Shown: in pieces, positions 26,888 through 35,588 of the stretch
How the letters are laid out: each line of letters starts with the position of its first letter
Position numbering within the stretch: position 1 is the stretch's first letter
Made by a program: the position numbers and the translations under genes
The notes under the pieces: model-generated
Told to the model about the DNA's origin: nothing
The model's database searches: none
The model's input: only the letters and a program-made list of their open reading frames with translations
DNA from: Dolomitihabitans soli
Lineage (GTDB): Bacteria; Actinomycetota; Actinomycetes; Streptosporangiales; Streptosporangiaceae
DNA: 64,000 nt
Direction: 5' to 3'
Assembly: GCF_022213955.1 (NCBI RefSeq)
Contig: NZ_JAKNTW010000004.1
Location: forward strand, 1-64,000

Positions 26888-27211
26888 TCAGGACTGGGGA
26901 GGAGCGGCCCCCGGTTGGCACGCCGGGCACGGCGCGCTGACCAGCGTGCGGGCCTGCCGGTCCACCCGGGTCACGCTGCCCGCGTCCAAGCAGTAGTGGC
27001 AGGCCAGCGCCTCCCGCACCTGCTCCTCGCGCCACACCTTGTGCTCCCAGGCCGCAGGCGGGGGCGGCGGCGGTCCCGGGCGGGGTTCGGCGGGCTCGTG
27101 CTCGGCGCCGACCCAGCCGCGGCCGTGGCAGAAGCGGCAGCGCAGCGCCAGCCGGCCGAACCGCTGGACCTTGCGGCCGCCGCACTCGGGGCAGGTGATC
27201 GGGTCGGTCAT
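26888..27211 (-). CDS. Small zinc-ribbon protein with four Cys pairs
   Basis: This 107-aa soluble protein contains CPECGG (residues 7-12), CRFCHGRGW, CHYCLDAG and CPAC, four CxxC knuckles able to bind two zinc ions. They are interrupted by a proline-rich linker (PGPPPPPPAAW). The CxxCxGxG-like pattern recalls DnaJ zinc-finger repeats, but no J domain is present. ATG 27211 overlaps the stop of the upstream small zinc-ribbon gene by 4 bp (ATGA), so they are a two-gene operon. Function is unknown; zinc storage, RNA binding or chaperone-adaptor roles are possible. Confidence 0.75.
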   Translation of the reverse strand: MTDPITCPECGGRKVQRFGRLALRCRFCHGRGWVGAEHEPAEPRPGPPPPPPAAWEHKVWREEQVREALACHYCLDAGSVTRVDRQARTLVSAPCPACQPGAAPPQS

Positions 27212-27351
27212 CGCCGTCCCGTCCCCGCGCACGTCGAGCAGGGAACCCACACCTGGTGGGCCGGGCTGGTGCCGTTCCGGTCGATCCACTCCCCGCCGCC
27301 GCCCAGGCAGATGTCACAGATCTCCCCGGCGGCGTCGTCGTCGGTGGTCAT
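27208..27351 (-). CDS. Very small DnaJ-type zinc-finger protein
   Basis: This 47-aa protein is MTTDDDAAGEICDICLGGGG followed by a WVPCSTCAGTGRR end. It has two CxxCxGxG knuckles (CDICLGGGG and CSTCAGTG) that can hold one zinc ion, as in DnaJ cysteine-rich domains. The start is ATG 27351. It is coupled to the next zinc-ribbon gene by a 4-bp overlap. A 17-bp palindrome lies immediately before its start codon. I do not know a function. Confidence 0.7.
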   Translation of the reverse strand: MTTDDDAAGEICDICLGGGGEWIDRNGTSPAHQVWVPCSTCAGTGRR

Positions 27352-27353
27352 GT

Positions 27354-27370
27354 CCTGACGGTACGTCAGG
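27354..27370. promoter_or_regulatory. 17-bp palindrome at the zinc-ribbon operon start
   Basis: CCTGACG-GTA-CGTCAGG has perfect 7-bp arms and ends 2 bp upstream of ATG 27351 (minus strand). It could be an operator or a hairpin covering the ribosome-binding region. No dedicated regulator gene is adjacent. Confidence 0.55.
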
Positions 27371-27684
27371 CGCCCGGGACTGTCCCGTCTTCCCGACGAT
27401 GGGTTCTCCAAGCCGTGCTTGCGGGAATGGCGCAGGACTGCGCGATGTCACTCACCCGCCGGTGCAGGGCACGAAGTCTTGCGGGGGGCGAGACGGGATG
27501 GCCGCTCAAGATGGCGCTGCCATCCCTTCCGGCCATCTCAGCTGCCCCTCGGGGCTGGTGAACCCCTAGCCTCCAGCGTTCATATCCAATCGGATATCAA
27601 TGTCAGCTGATATCGCTATTGGACAACAACTGAGCCGTTCTGCTTTGCTCCTGACCTCTGACTGACGACAACAAGGACGATGAC
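27371..27684. promoter_or_regulatory. Gene-free region with a dyad upstream of the PBP operon
   Basis: No gene is seen. An imperfect inverted repeat, TCCAATCGGATATCA (27585-27599) with TGATATCGCTATTGGA (27608-27623), is locally AT-rich. It lies 62 bp before the small ORF at 27685 and is a candidate operator or promoter element for the penicillin-binding protein operon. Confidence 0.45.
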
Positions 27685-27825
27685 ATGCGAAGTCTCCGCA
27701 TCCGCCGTCTCCCGGCTGGGCTGCGCGCCATCGCGGTGACGATCTCGACGGGTGGCGCCCTCGCCACGGACACGGCCTCGACGGTGCCCGCCACCCTCCG
27801 GGCGAGCGGACCGGGCGGACTCTGA
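27685..27825 (+). CDS. 46-aa upstream ORF coupled to the class A PBP gene
   Basis: This short ORF encodes MRSLRIRRLPAGLRAIAVTI and a Thr/Ala-rich tail ending GPGGL. It has a basic start and a weakly hydrophobic middle. AAGGA at 27672-27676 serves as a ribosome-binding site for ATG 27685. Its stop overlaps the PBP start (TGATG, 27823-27827), so ribosomes finishing it can restart on the PBP. The sequence resembles no family I know. It may be a leader peptide that sets PBP translation or simply the head of the operon. Confidence 0.5.
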   Translation: MRSLRIRRLPAGLRAIAVTISTGGALATDTASTVPATLRASGPGGL

Positions 27826-29993
27826 TGGCACGACGGGGGACGAAGGTCGTACGGCTGGCCGCGGCGGGGGCGGCGGCGGGCGTGCTAGTGGCGGGAATGG
27901 CGCTGCCTGCCGTGGGGGGCGGGGGTCTCGGGTTCGTGACGGCGGCGGGGGAGGCCGGCCTCAAACCGGTCGACCTCGCCGAGCCGCCGCTCGCCGAGGC
28001 CACGACCGTGCAGAACGCCAAGGGCCAGGAGATCGCGCGTTTCTACGAGCAGTACCGGGAGGTCGTCGGCTTCGAGGAGATCGCCGAGGTCATGACGACG
28101 GCGATCGTCGCGATCGAGGACTTCCGCTTCTACGAGCACGGCGCGATCGACATCGAGGGCACGCTGCGCGCGCTCACCACGAACCTGCGGGCGGGTGAGG
28201 TCAGCCAGGGCGGGTCGAGCATCACCCAGCAGTACGTCAAGCAGGTGCTGCTGAACTCCGCCGACACGAAAGCGGAGCGGAACGCCGCTCTGGAGGCCAG
28301 TTACGCGCGCAAGCTCAAAGAGCTGCGGTACGCCATGGGGATCGAGAAGAAGTACTCCAAGGACCAGATTCTGGAGAGATATCTCAACATCGCGTACTTC
28401 GGCGCGAGTGCCTACGGAGTCGAGGCGGCGGCAAAACGGTTCTTCGGCGTCAAGGCCGGCAAGCTCACCCTGGCCCAGGCGGCGACGCTGGCGGGCGCCG
28501 TACAGGATCCGAACGCCACCGACCCGAACCTCGGCAGGAAACACCGCAAGCGGCTGCAGCAGCGCCGTGACGTCGTGCTGGACCGGATGGCCGAGCTCGG
28601 CAAGATCACCCCAGCCGAGGCGGCCGCGGCGAAGGCCACCAAGCTCGGCTACAAGGGCACAAAGCTTCCCGGCGGCTGCCAGTCCAGCAAAAATCCGTAC
28701 TTCTGCCTGTACGTCCGCCGCGAAGTCCTCAGCAACCCCGACTTCGGCAAGACGGCCGACGAGCGCCTGAAGATGCTCAACCGCGGCGGGCTGACCATCA
28801 GGACGACGATCGACCCGGTCATGCAAGCGGCCGCGGAGCGGGCGATCAGCAGATACGTGCGCGCCGCTGACGGCCCCGTCGCGTCCGAGGCCCTGGTCCA
28901 GCCGGGCACCGGAGCGATCAAGGCCATGGCGGCGAGCAGGCCGTACGGCCCCAGCAAGGCCAGGAACGAGATCTCCTACAACGTCGTCGCGGACGTCGCG
29001 CACGGCGGCGGCACGGGATTCCAGGCGGGTTCCACGTTCAAGACCTTCACCCTGATCAGCGCGTTGCAGCAGGGCATGAAGCTCGACGACGGCCTGCGGG
29101 CGGGCGCCGGATACCTGGCGCCCGGCTATACGACGTTCAAGAACTGCGCGGGCGAGAACGTCGGCGATCCGACGCACACGGTCACCAACGACGAGGGCTC
29201 CCCGGGGTGGAAGACGCTGCGGACCGGCACCTGGAGCTCGGTGAACACCTTCTTCATGGAACTGCAGCAGCGGGTGGGGCTCTGCGAGACGGTCACCACG
29301 GCCAAGTCGCTGGGCATCCGCCGCGCCGACGGGCGGAAGACACAGGAGTACGAGACGTTCACGCTCGGCATCAACGAGATGGACCCGGTGACGGTGGCCA
29401 ACGCGTACGCGGCCATCGCGGCGCGCGGAGAGTACTGCGCGCCGATGGCGATCACGCGGATCACCGACCGGGACGGCACGTCCACCCGGTACCGGCCGAA
29501 GTGCCGCCACGCGCTCGATCCCGAGATCGCCGACGCGACGGCGGAGGTGCTGTCCGGCGTGTTCACCAAGGGCACGATGCGCGGCGTCGGGGGCATCGGG
29601 CGCGACGCGGCGGGCAAAACGGGCACCACCGACGACTACGCGGCCGCCTGGTTCGCCGGATTCACCCCGGATTTGGCGGCGGCGGTGAGCATCGGGGACC
29701 CGCGCGGCTCCCAGGACCACAAGCTGACCGGGGTGACGATCGGCGGGCGGTACTACGGGTCGGTGGATGGGGCGACCCTGCCCGGGCCGATCTGGAAGGA
29801 CACGATGATCGGCGCACTGGCGGACGTCCCCCCGACGTCGTTCACGCCCCTGAACACGGCGCGTTTCGAGGGCTGCGCCCAGGACTGCCGCCCCGCACCG
29901 GAGCCCCCGGACGACGGTGACGGCGAGCAGGAGACCGATCCCGGCGTCAACGGCCTCCAGGACGCAGTTCCCGCCACCCTGGACCACCCGTGA
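27825..29993 (+). CDS. Class A penicillin-binding protein (transglycosylase/transpeptidase)
   Basis: This 722-aa bifunctional peptidoglycan synthase has an N-terminal signal-anchor (about residues 9-40). The GT51 transglycosylase domain (about 70-250) has catalytic Glu98 in EDFRFYEHG and the GGSSITQQYVKQ motif. The transpeptidase domain (about 335-640) has the nucleophile Ser403 in GSTFKTFT, SVN in WSSVNTFF and KTGTTDD. A Pro/Asp-rich tail follows. It polymerises glycan strands and cross-links stem peptides outside the membrane. ATG 27825 overlaps the upstream small-ORF stop. All catalytic motifs are intact, and the length is normal. Confidence 0.93.
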   Translation: MARRGTKVVRLAAAGAAAGVLVAGMALPAVGGGGLGFVTAAGEAGLKPVDLAEPPLAEATTVQNAKGQEIARFYEQYREVVGFEEIAEVMTTAIVAIEDFRFYEHGAIDIEGTLRALTTNLRAGEVSQGGSSITQQYVKQVLLNSADTKAERNAALEASYARKLKELRYAMGIEKKYSKDQILERYLNIAYFGASAYGVEAAAKRFFGVKAGKLTLAQAATLAGAVQDPNATDPNLGRKHRKRLQQRRDVVLDRMAELGKITPAEAAAAKATKLGYKGTKLPGGCQSSKNPYFCLYVRREVLSNPDFGKTADERLKMLNRGGLTIRTTIDPVMQAAAERAISRYVRAADGPVASEALVQPGTGAIKAMAASRPYGPSKARNEISYNVVADVAHGGGTGFQAGSTFKTFTLISALQQGMKLDDGLRAGAGYLAPGYTTFKNCAGENVGDPTHTVTNDEGSPGWKTLRTGTWSSVNTFFMELQQRVGLCETVTTAKSLGIRRADGRKTQEYETFTLGINEMDPVTVANAYAAIAARGEYCAPMAITRITDRDGTSTRYRPKCRHALDPEIADATAEVLSGVFTKGTMRGVGGIGRDAAGKTGTTDDYAAAWFAGFTPDLAAAVSIGDPRGSQDHKLTGVTIGGRYYGSVDGATLPGPIWKDTMIGALADVPPTSFTPLNTARFEGCAQDCRPAPEPPDDGDGEQETDPGVNGLQDAVPATLDHP

Positions 29994-30222
29994 GACCACG
30001 CCGCCCGGTCACCGAACCTGCCCGCAGCAGCTTTGAGGCGCCGCCGTAGGGGACGAACCGGCCCTCGTGGTAAGATCCTTTGCGGATGAGCACGGAAGGC
30101 TCGCCCCGGCCGGTGAGGCCGCCGGGCCGATTCCCGCCTTCCCGCCCGATCCGCCCGATCCGCCCGGAACGCCGACGACCGCGACACGGCCGTCGCCGTC
30201 GTGTCGGCCGTTCCCGCAGTCA

Positions 30223-30250
30223 GGCTCCAGGTCACCGACCTGGAGCCTTT
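30223..30250 (+). terminator. Intrinsic terminator after the PBP gene
   Basis: The perfect 10-bp stem GGCTCCAGGT/ACCTGGAGCC (30223-30232 and 30238-30247) with loop CACCG is followed by TTTGT. It lies 230 bp after the PBP stop and before the peptidase gene. No gene is seen in 29994-30330. Confidence 0.6.
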
Positions 30251-30275
30251 GTCGTTGAGACGCATTCCCGACACC

Positions 30276-30300
30276 GCGCCACCGGTTCGACCGGTGGCGC
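30276..30300 (+). other. Perfect hairpin before the S9 peptidase gene
   Basis: GCGCCACCGGT (30276-30286) pairs exactly with ACCGGTGGCGC (30290-30300) around a TCG loop. It ends 30 bp before ATG 30331. With no T-run it is more likely an operator or a message-leader structure than a terminator. Confidence 0.45.
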
Positions 30301-30330
30301 TCCCCGGCATGCCCTTGGAGATCGCAGATC

Positions 30331-32421
30331 ATGGAAATCAGCGGATTCCCCCGCCAGTTCGCCCGCACCCGGCGCTTCTCGCTCGGCGTCCCCCGGCAGT
30401 TCACCGTCTCACCGGACGGGCAGCGCGTGCTCTTCGTGCGGTCCGTCTCGGGCGGCGCCCCGCGCGGCCTGCTGTGGCTGCACGAGAACGGGCGGGAACG
30501 TGTCCTCGCCGACCCGGCGTCCCCCGGCGACGACGACCGGTCCACCACGCTGGAGCGGGCCCGCGAGAATGCGACGGGGGTGGTGGCGTACGCGACCGAC
30601 CGGGAGGCACGCCTCGCGGCGTTCGCCCTGGACGGCGCGCTGTGGACCGTACGGACGGACGGCGGCGTGCCGCGCCGCCTCACCACCGCCGGCCCGGTGA
30701 CCGAGCCGCGCCCGTCCCCGGACGGCACCTCGATCGCCTACATCTGCAGGGGCGCGCTGCACGTCATAGGGGCCGACGGCACCGATGATCGGCCGTTGGC
30801 CCGGCCCGAAGACCCCGACGTCACCTACGGGCTGGCCGATCACACCGCGACCGAGTCGATCGGCAGGACGCGCGGCTACTGGTGGTCCCCGGACAGCGAC
30901 GCGCTGCTGGTGGCCAGGGTCGACACCTCGATGGTGGAACGCCGGTACATCGCCGATCCGTCCAACCCCGCCCGTCCGCCCCGGTCGGTCCCCTACCCGG
31001 CGGCGGGCACGGCCAACGCGCAGACCTCGCTGCGCGTCGTCACGATCGCGGGCGGCCACACACCCGTCCGGCTGCCGGCCGCGGCGCACGAGACCGGCAC
31101 ACCGCGCGGCGTCTGGAACGCCCCCGCGTTCGAGTACGTCGTCACCGCCGGCTGGGACGGCGCCGGCCCCGTGGTCAGCCTCCAGACCCGCGACCAGCGC
31201 ACGATGTGGACCATCGCCGTCGATCCGGCGAGCGGTGACGTCGAACTGCTGACCCGGACGGCCGACCCGGCCTGGGTGTCGTTCCGGCCCGGCACGCCCC
31301 TGCGCACCGCGGCGGGCACACCGGTGGTCTCCTGGCAGCACGCCGACGCCCGGATGATCCGGATCGGAACCACCCTGAGCCCGGACGGCCTGCAGGTCCG
31401 CGAGGTCCTGGGAGCCGTGGGTGAGCGGGTCTTCTTCACCGCGAGCCGGGAACCCACGGAGGTCCACGTCTGGTCGCACGAACCCGGCCACGGCTTCGTC
31501 CGGCTGACCGACGCCCCCGGGGTGCACTCGGCCGCGGTGGGCGGCGACACGATCGTCCTCGACAGCAGGACGCTGGACGGACACACGGTGACGGTCCTGC
31601 ACGGCGGGGAACCGGCCGGGGCGATCGCGGTCCTCACCGAGGAACCGCTGGTCACGCCCAGGCCGATCCATCTCAGCCTGGGAAGGCGGGAACTGCGCAG
31701 CCGGCTGCACCTGCCCTCCTGGCACCAGGAGGGGTCACGCAGGCTGCCGGTGCTGCTCAGCCCCTACTCCGGGCCCGGCCTGCAGGTCGTCACCATGGCC
31801 CGCGCGTGGTACACGGCGGTGTGCCAATGGTGGGCGGAGCAGGGCTTCGCCGTACTGGCCACGGATGGGCGCGGCACCCCCGGGCGCGGAGTGGAGTGGG
31901 AGCGGGGCATCCTCGGTGACCGCCTGGCACCCGTGCTGGAGGATCAGATCGACGCGCTGCACGCGGCCGCCGAGCGGTACGCCGACCTGGACCTGGACCG
32001 GGTGGGCATCCGGGGCTGGTCGTTCAGCGGTTACCTCGCGGCGGGCGCCGTCCTGCTCCGTCCCGACGTGTTCCACGCCGCGGTCGCGGGAGCGCCGCCG
32101 ACCGACCGGCGGCTGTACGACACCTACTGGGAGGAACGCTTCCTCGGGCACCCCGACGTCCAGCCCGGCAACTACGAGCGCAGCTCACTGCTGCCCCACG
32201 CGCACCGGCTGACCCGCCCGCTGATGCTCGTCCACGGGCTCGCCGACGACAACGTGTTCCCGGCTCACACGCTGCGCCTCTCCGCGGCGCTCCTCGCGGC
32301 AGGCCGGCCGCACACCGTCCTGCCGCTGACCGGTGTGGGTCATCTCGTCGCCCGTGAGGGAGTGGCCGACACCCTGCTCCAGCTCGAGCTGGACTTCCTG
32401 AAGAGGTCACTCGACGCGTGA
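30331..32421 (+). CDS. S9-family prolyl oligopeptidase/dipeptidyl peptidase
   Basis: This 696-aa protein has an N-terminal DPP-IV-type beta-propeller (about residues 30-420) with WD/PD40-like repeats such as FTVSPDGQRVLFVR and EPRPSPDGTSIAY. A C-terminal alpha/beta-hydrolase domain (about 440-690) follows. The nucleophile is Ser564 in RGWSFSGYLAAG, the acid is in HGLADDNVFP and the His is in GVGHLVAREG. It removes dipeptides or cleaves short peptides, preferring Pro or Ala at P1 in characterised relatives. No signal peptide is visible, so it is probably cytoplasmic. The gene is monocistronic, between a terminator-like hairpin and a convergent regulator. Confidence 0.9.
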   Translation: MEISGFPRQFARTRRFSLGVPRQFTVSPDGQRVLFVRSVSGGAPRGLLWLHENGRERVLADPASPGDDDRSTTLERARENATGVVAYATDREARLAAFALDGALWTVRTDGGVPRRLTTAGPVTEPRPSPDGTSIAYICRGALHVIGADGTDDRPLARPEDPDVTYGLADHTATESIGRTRGYWWSPDSDALLVARVDTSMVERRYIADPSNPARPPRSVPYPAAGTANAQTSLRVVTIAGGHTPVRLPAAAHETGTPRGVWNAPAFEYVVTAGWDGAGPVVSLQTRDQRTMWTIAVDPASGDVELLTRTADPAWVSFRPGTPLRTAAGTPVVSWQHADARMIRIGTTLSPDGLQVREVLGAVGERVFFTASREPTEVHVWSHEPGHGFVRLTDAPGVHSAAVGGDTIVLDSRTLDGHTVTVLHGGEPAGAIAVLTEEPLVTPRPIHLSLGRRELRSRLHLPSWHQEGSRRLPVLLSPYSGPGLQVVTMARAWYTAVCQWWAEQGFAVLATDGRGTPGRGVEWERGILGDRLAPVLEDQIDALHAAAERYADLDLDRVGIRGWSFSGYLAAGAVLLRPDVFHAAVAGAPPTDRRLYDTYWEERFLGHPDVQPGNYERSSLLPHAHRLTRPLMLVHGLADDNVFPAHTLRLSAALLAAGRPHTVLPLTGVGHLVAREGVADTLLQLELDFLKRSLDA

Positions 32422-32530
32422 TCTGGCCGGCCGCGATCCGGGCACCTCGCGGGGTGCGTGCGCGAGGGCCGCCTGGCCGGGGTGACGGGAGTCCATGAAC
32501 CGGCTCGCCGAGGTGCTCACCGCCCCACGC

Positions 32531-33496
32531 CTAGCGGGAGCGGTTCGCGGGCCGGGACGCCGCGTTCGCGTTCGCGATGCGTACGGCGACGCCGTCGAGC
32601 AGCGGCTGGAGGCCGAACTCGAACAGCTCGTCGAGGTCGAGGTCGTAACCGCCGTCGAGACCGGCGACGGTTCTGGCGAAGGCGGGGTAGCGGCCCGAGG
32701 CGGCGATCTCCTCCAGCGCGGCCTCCTGGGTGTCCATCCACTGGCTCTCCGTCAGGCCAGTGACGGCTTCGGCCTGCGCCTCCTGTTCCAGGTTGACCGC
32801 GATGCCCTGGACGTAGGCGTAGAACAGCACGTGCAGGTTGAGCATGGTCGTCGAATCGAGGCCGTGGCCGTCGAGGGCGCTCAGCAGCCAGTCGGCGTGA
32901 GCCAGCATGTTCGGCAGCGGCAGCGGGCGGGTGAGCGGGTGGATCTGCGCCAGCCACGGATGTCTGCGGTACAGCGCCCACAGCGTGCGCGTGCCGAGTT
33001 CGACCCGGGCCCGCCAGCCGGGCGGGAAGTCGGCGGGGTAGGTCTGCTCGCCGAACGCGGCGTCGGCCATCAGCAGGACGAGATCGTCCTTGCTGGTGAC
33101 GTACCGATAGGGCGACATGGTGGCGACGCCCAGCCGGGCCGCGACGCCGCGCATGGACAGCGCCGCCAGTCCTTCGGCGTCCGCGATGGCGATGGCGGCG
33201 CGGACGATGCGGTCACGGGTCAGTTCGGCCTCCGGGACGGCGCCCCGCCGCCCTTGCCGGCCGCCGCGCGGCGGGGCGGCCGGCGTGGCCACGACGGTGC
33301 CGACGCGGGGCTGGGCGCGCACCAGCCCTTCCTGGGAGAGCGCGGTCAGCGCCTTGGTGGCGGTGGCGAGGGCGACGTTCCACTCGCGTGCGATCTGCCG
33401 GGTCGAGGGCACCCGATCGCCGGGGGCGAGGTCACCGTCCGCGATGCGCCGCCGGAGGTCGGCGACGATCCGCAGATAGGGAGGATCGAGTTTCAC
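32531..33496 (-). CDS. GntR-TetR fusion transcriptional regulator
   Basis: This protein is about 321 aa with two DNA-binding modules. Residues about 1-70 are a GntR winged helix (PYLRIVADLRRRIADGDLAP, then RVPSTRQIAREWNVALATAT). After a basic Gly/Arg/Pro linker, about 90-150 form a TetR helix-turn-helix (LSMRGVAARLGVATMSPYRY, then VTSKDDLV). About 160-315 is a TetR C-terminal ligand domain. GTG 33496 is preferred because AAGGGGA precedes it and the N-terminus matches GntR relatives; GTG 33514 is the longer option. It is divergent from a FAD monooxygenase, with a perfect TGTACTAGTACA palindrome between, so it very likely controls that gene and itself. Confidence 0.88.
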   Translation of the reverse strand: MKLDPPYLRIVADLRRRIADGDLAPGDRVPSTRQIAREWNVALATATKALTALSQEGLVRAQPRVGTVVATPAAPPRGGRQGRRGAVPEAELTRDRIVRAAIAIADAEGLAALSMRGVAARLGVATMSPYRYVTSKDDLVLLMADAAFGEQTYPADFPPGWRARVELGTRTLWALYRRHPWLAQIHPLTRPLPLPNMLAHADWLLSALDGHGLDSTTMLNLHVLFYAYVQGIAVNLEQEAQAEAVTGLTESQWMDTQEAALEEIAASGRYPAFARTVAGLDGGYDLDLDELFEFGLQPLLDGVAVRIANANAASRPANRSR

Positions 33497-33519
33497 GAAT
33501 TTTGTCCCCTTCACCTGCT

Positions 33520-33531
33520 TGTACTAGTACA
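33520..33531. promoter_or_regulatory. GntR-type operator palindrome
   Basis: TGTACTAGTACA is a perfect 12-bp palindrome, 24 bp upstream of the regulator start. A related partial site, TGTACTAG, lies at 33569-33576. Both are in the gap to the divergent FAD monooxygenase. Confidence 0.7.
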
Positions 33532-33657
33532 GAACTTAGCAGGCGCGGGGCCCTTCAACGCTCTCTTCTGTACTAGCTCACTGGCTTCTTCACCTGGCCT
33601 GACGGTGTGCATGTACGGCGTATATTCAATCCGCGTACACCGTATCTGGAGGGTTCG

Positions 33658-34767
33658 ATGAAGACTGTACTGATTTCTGGTTCGAGCGTCGCCGGCCCGG
33701 CGCTGGCCTACTGGCTGAGCCGCCGCGGCTTCGCGCCGACCGTGGTGGAGCGCGCCCCGGCCCCGCGGATGGGCGGTCAGGCGATCGATGTGCGCGGGGC
33801 CGCGCTCGAGGTGACCGAGCGGATGGGCATCGGAGCAGAGGTACGGCGGGCCCGCACGCGGATGCGGGGCATGACGATGCTCGACGGCGACGGCAACGAG
33901 GTGGGACGCTCCACCGAGAAGACCTACAGCGGGGGCCGGCTCGACGGCGACGACGTCGAGCTGCTGCGCGAGGACCTGACCCGGCTGCTGCACGAACGGA
34001 CCGAGTCCGCCGCCGAATACGTCTTCGGCGACTCCATCACCGCTCTGGAGGAGGACGAGCACGGGGTGCTGGCCCGCTTCGAGCGGGGCGAGCCCCGGAG
34101 ATTCGACCTGGTGGTGGGCGCGGACGGGCTGCACTCCAACGTCCGCGCCATCGTCTTCGGCGAGGAGAGCCGGTTCATCCACCCGCTGGGCACCCACCTG
34201 GGGATCTTCGCCACGGAGAACTTCCTGGACCTCGACAACTGGCAGGTCTGGCTCAGGGAGGGCGACGCCGGATACGGCATCTATCCGGTGCGGGACAACA
34301 CCGAGCTCAGGGTCACCGTCGGGTTCGACTCCGCACCGCTCGCCTTCGACCACCGCGACGTCGAGGCGCAGAAGAGGCTGGTCGCCGACCGGCTCGCGGG
34401 GTTGCGCTGGGAGACGCCGAGGCTGATGAAGGCGATGTGGGAGGCGCCGGACTTCTACTTCGACGCGATGGCGCAGATCCGGATGGATCACTGGTCGCGA
34501 GGCCGGGTGGCGCTGCTCGGCGACGCGGGCTACTGTCCCTCGCCGATGTCGGGCCAGGGCACCAGCCTCGCCCTGGTGGGCGCCTACGTGCTGGCCGACG
34601 CACTCGGCGACGCGGGGGAGGACCATCGCGCCGGTTTCGACCGCTACGAGGAGCGGATGCGCCCCTTCGTCCTGGTCAACCAGGCGATCGCCACGGAGAA
34701 CTCCGACGGGCCCGCTTCGGAGGAGTCGGTGGACGCGGCCAAGAACGCGATCTCACTCGACGGGTGA
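33658..34767 (+). CDS. FAD-dependent monooxygenase (aromatic hydroxylase type)
   Basis: This 369-aa class A flavin hydroxylase has an N-terminal FAD-binding Rossmann motif (VLISGSSVAGPALAYWLSRR), the mid-protein DG motif VVGADGLHSNVR and the GD motif VALLGDAGYCPSPMSGQGTS. These three are diagnostic of PHBH-fold enzymes such as tetracycline- or rifampicin-modifying and polyketide-tailoring hydroxylases. The start is ATG 33658, with GGAGG just upstream. The divergent GntR-TetR fusion suggests induction by an aromatic or antibiotic ligand. Whether it acts in degradation, resistance or tailoring is open. Confidence 0.9.
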   Translation: MKTVLISGSSVAGPALAYWLSRRGFAPTVVERAPAPRMGGQAIDVRGAALEVTERMGIGAEVRRARTRMRGMTMLDGDGNEVGRSTEKTYSGGRLDGDDVELLREDLTRLLHERTESAAEYVFGDSITALEEDEHGVLARFERGEPRRFDLVVGADGLHSNVRAIVFGEESRFIHPLGTHLGIFATENFLDLDNWQVWLREGDAGYGIYPVRDNTELRVTVGFDSAPLAFDHRDVEAQKRLVADRLAGLRWETPRLMKAMWEAPDFYFDAMAQIRMDHWSRGRVALLGDAGYCPSPMSGQGTSLALVGAYVLADALGDAGEDHRAGFDRYEERMRPFVLVNQAIATENSDGPASEESVDAAKNAISLDG

Positions 34768-34865
34768 GGCCTTCGGCCACCACATGCCGGCGCCGTACTC
34801 GCCGCTCGGAGGCTGTGGTCCGCCCGCTGGCTGCGCCGATACCGCCAGGGCGGTTCCGCTGTTCC

Positions 34866-35582
34866 TCAGACCTCAGCTCCGGCAGTAGGCCGATCGCGTC
34901 GCGGTGAGAGCTTGTGGATCTGGTGCAGTCCCAGAGGTGCGGGCGGAGCCAGGGGGTCGGCGTGGCCGGCCTGGAAGGACTGGAGGAGATAGCTGACCAG
35001 GCGTCGAGAGGCGGCCAGCGAGACGTGCTGGGACTCTCCGACGGTGCCGCTGTTGGCCAGGAGCACGAGGGTGATGTCGGTGGGGTCGAAGTCGTCGCGC
35101 AGTCGCCCGGCGTCTTTGGCCCGCTGCACCAGCAGGGCGAGGCCTTTCTCGGCGCGGCTGTGTTCGCGGTCGTAGTCGATGGCGTCGGGGAACTGGGAGA
35201 GGAACGCGGCGGTGAAGCCTCGGTCGGTGGCCTGCATGGCGCACACCTTGTCGACGACGGAGCAGAACCCGCGCCAGGGATCGGGGTCCTCCAGAGCCTC
35301 CTCCAGGACCGCGACGCAGCGGGCGAACTGTTCGGCGAAGGCTTCGGTGATGAGTGCGGCGCGGGTGGGGAAGTGCCGGTAGAGGGTGGCGGCCCCGACG
35401 CCGGCCCGGCGGGCGACCGTGGTGATGGGCACGTCGATCCCGTGGACGGCGTATGCCTGGCGGGCGGCCTGGAGGATGCGCTCGCGGTTGTGCCTGGCGT
35501 CAGCGCGCATCCGTGTGGCCGCGGCAGCCGGACGGGGTTCATCGGCGAGAGCAGGTGGCTTCCGAGAGGACTGAGCAGGCAT
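34866..35582 (-). CDS. TetR/AcrR-family regulator
   Basis: This protein is about 238 aa with an N-terminal TetR helix-turn-helix (about residues 30-80): RERILQAARQAYAVHGIDVP, then TTVARRAGVGAATLYRHFPT. The C-terminal ligand domain has SRRLVSYLLQSFQAGHADPL. A Pro/Ala-rich N-terminal tail of about 30 residues precedes it. ATG 35582 is used; GTG 35591 is possible. It is divergent from the quinone oxidoreductase at 35694, and an imperfect dyad (35589-35604) lies at its own start, fitting autorepression and control of the oxidoreductase. Confidence 0.9.
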   Translation of the reverse strand: MPAQSSRKPPALADEPRPAAAATRMRADARHNRERILQAARQAYAVHGIDVPITTVARRAGVGAATLYRHFPTRAALITEAFAEQFARCVAVLEEALEDPDPWRGFCSVVDKVCAMQATDRGFTAAFLSQFPDAIDYDREHSRAEKGLALLVQRAKDAGRLRDDFDPTDITLVLLANSGTVGESQHVSLAASRRLVSYLLQSFQAGHADPLAPPAPLGLHQIHKLSPRRDRPTAGAEV

Positions 35583-35588
35583 GTCTCT

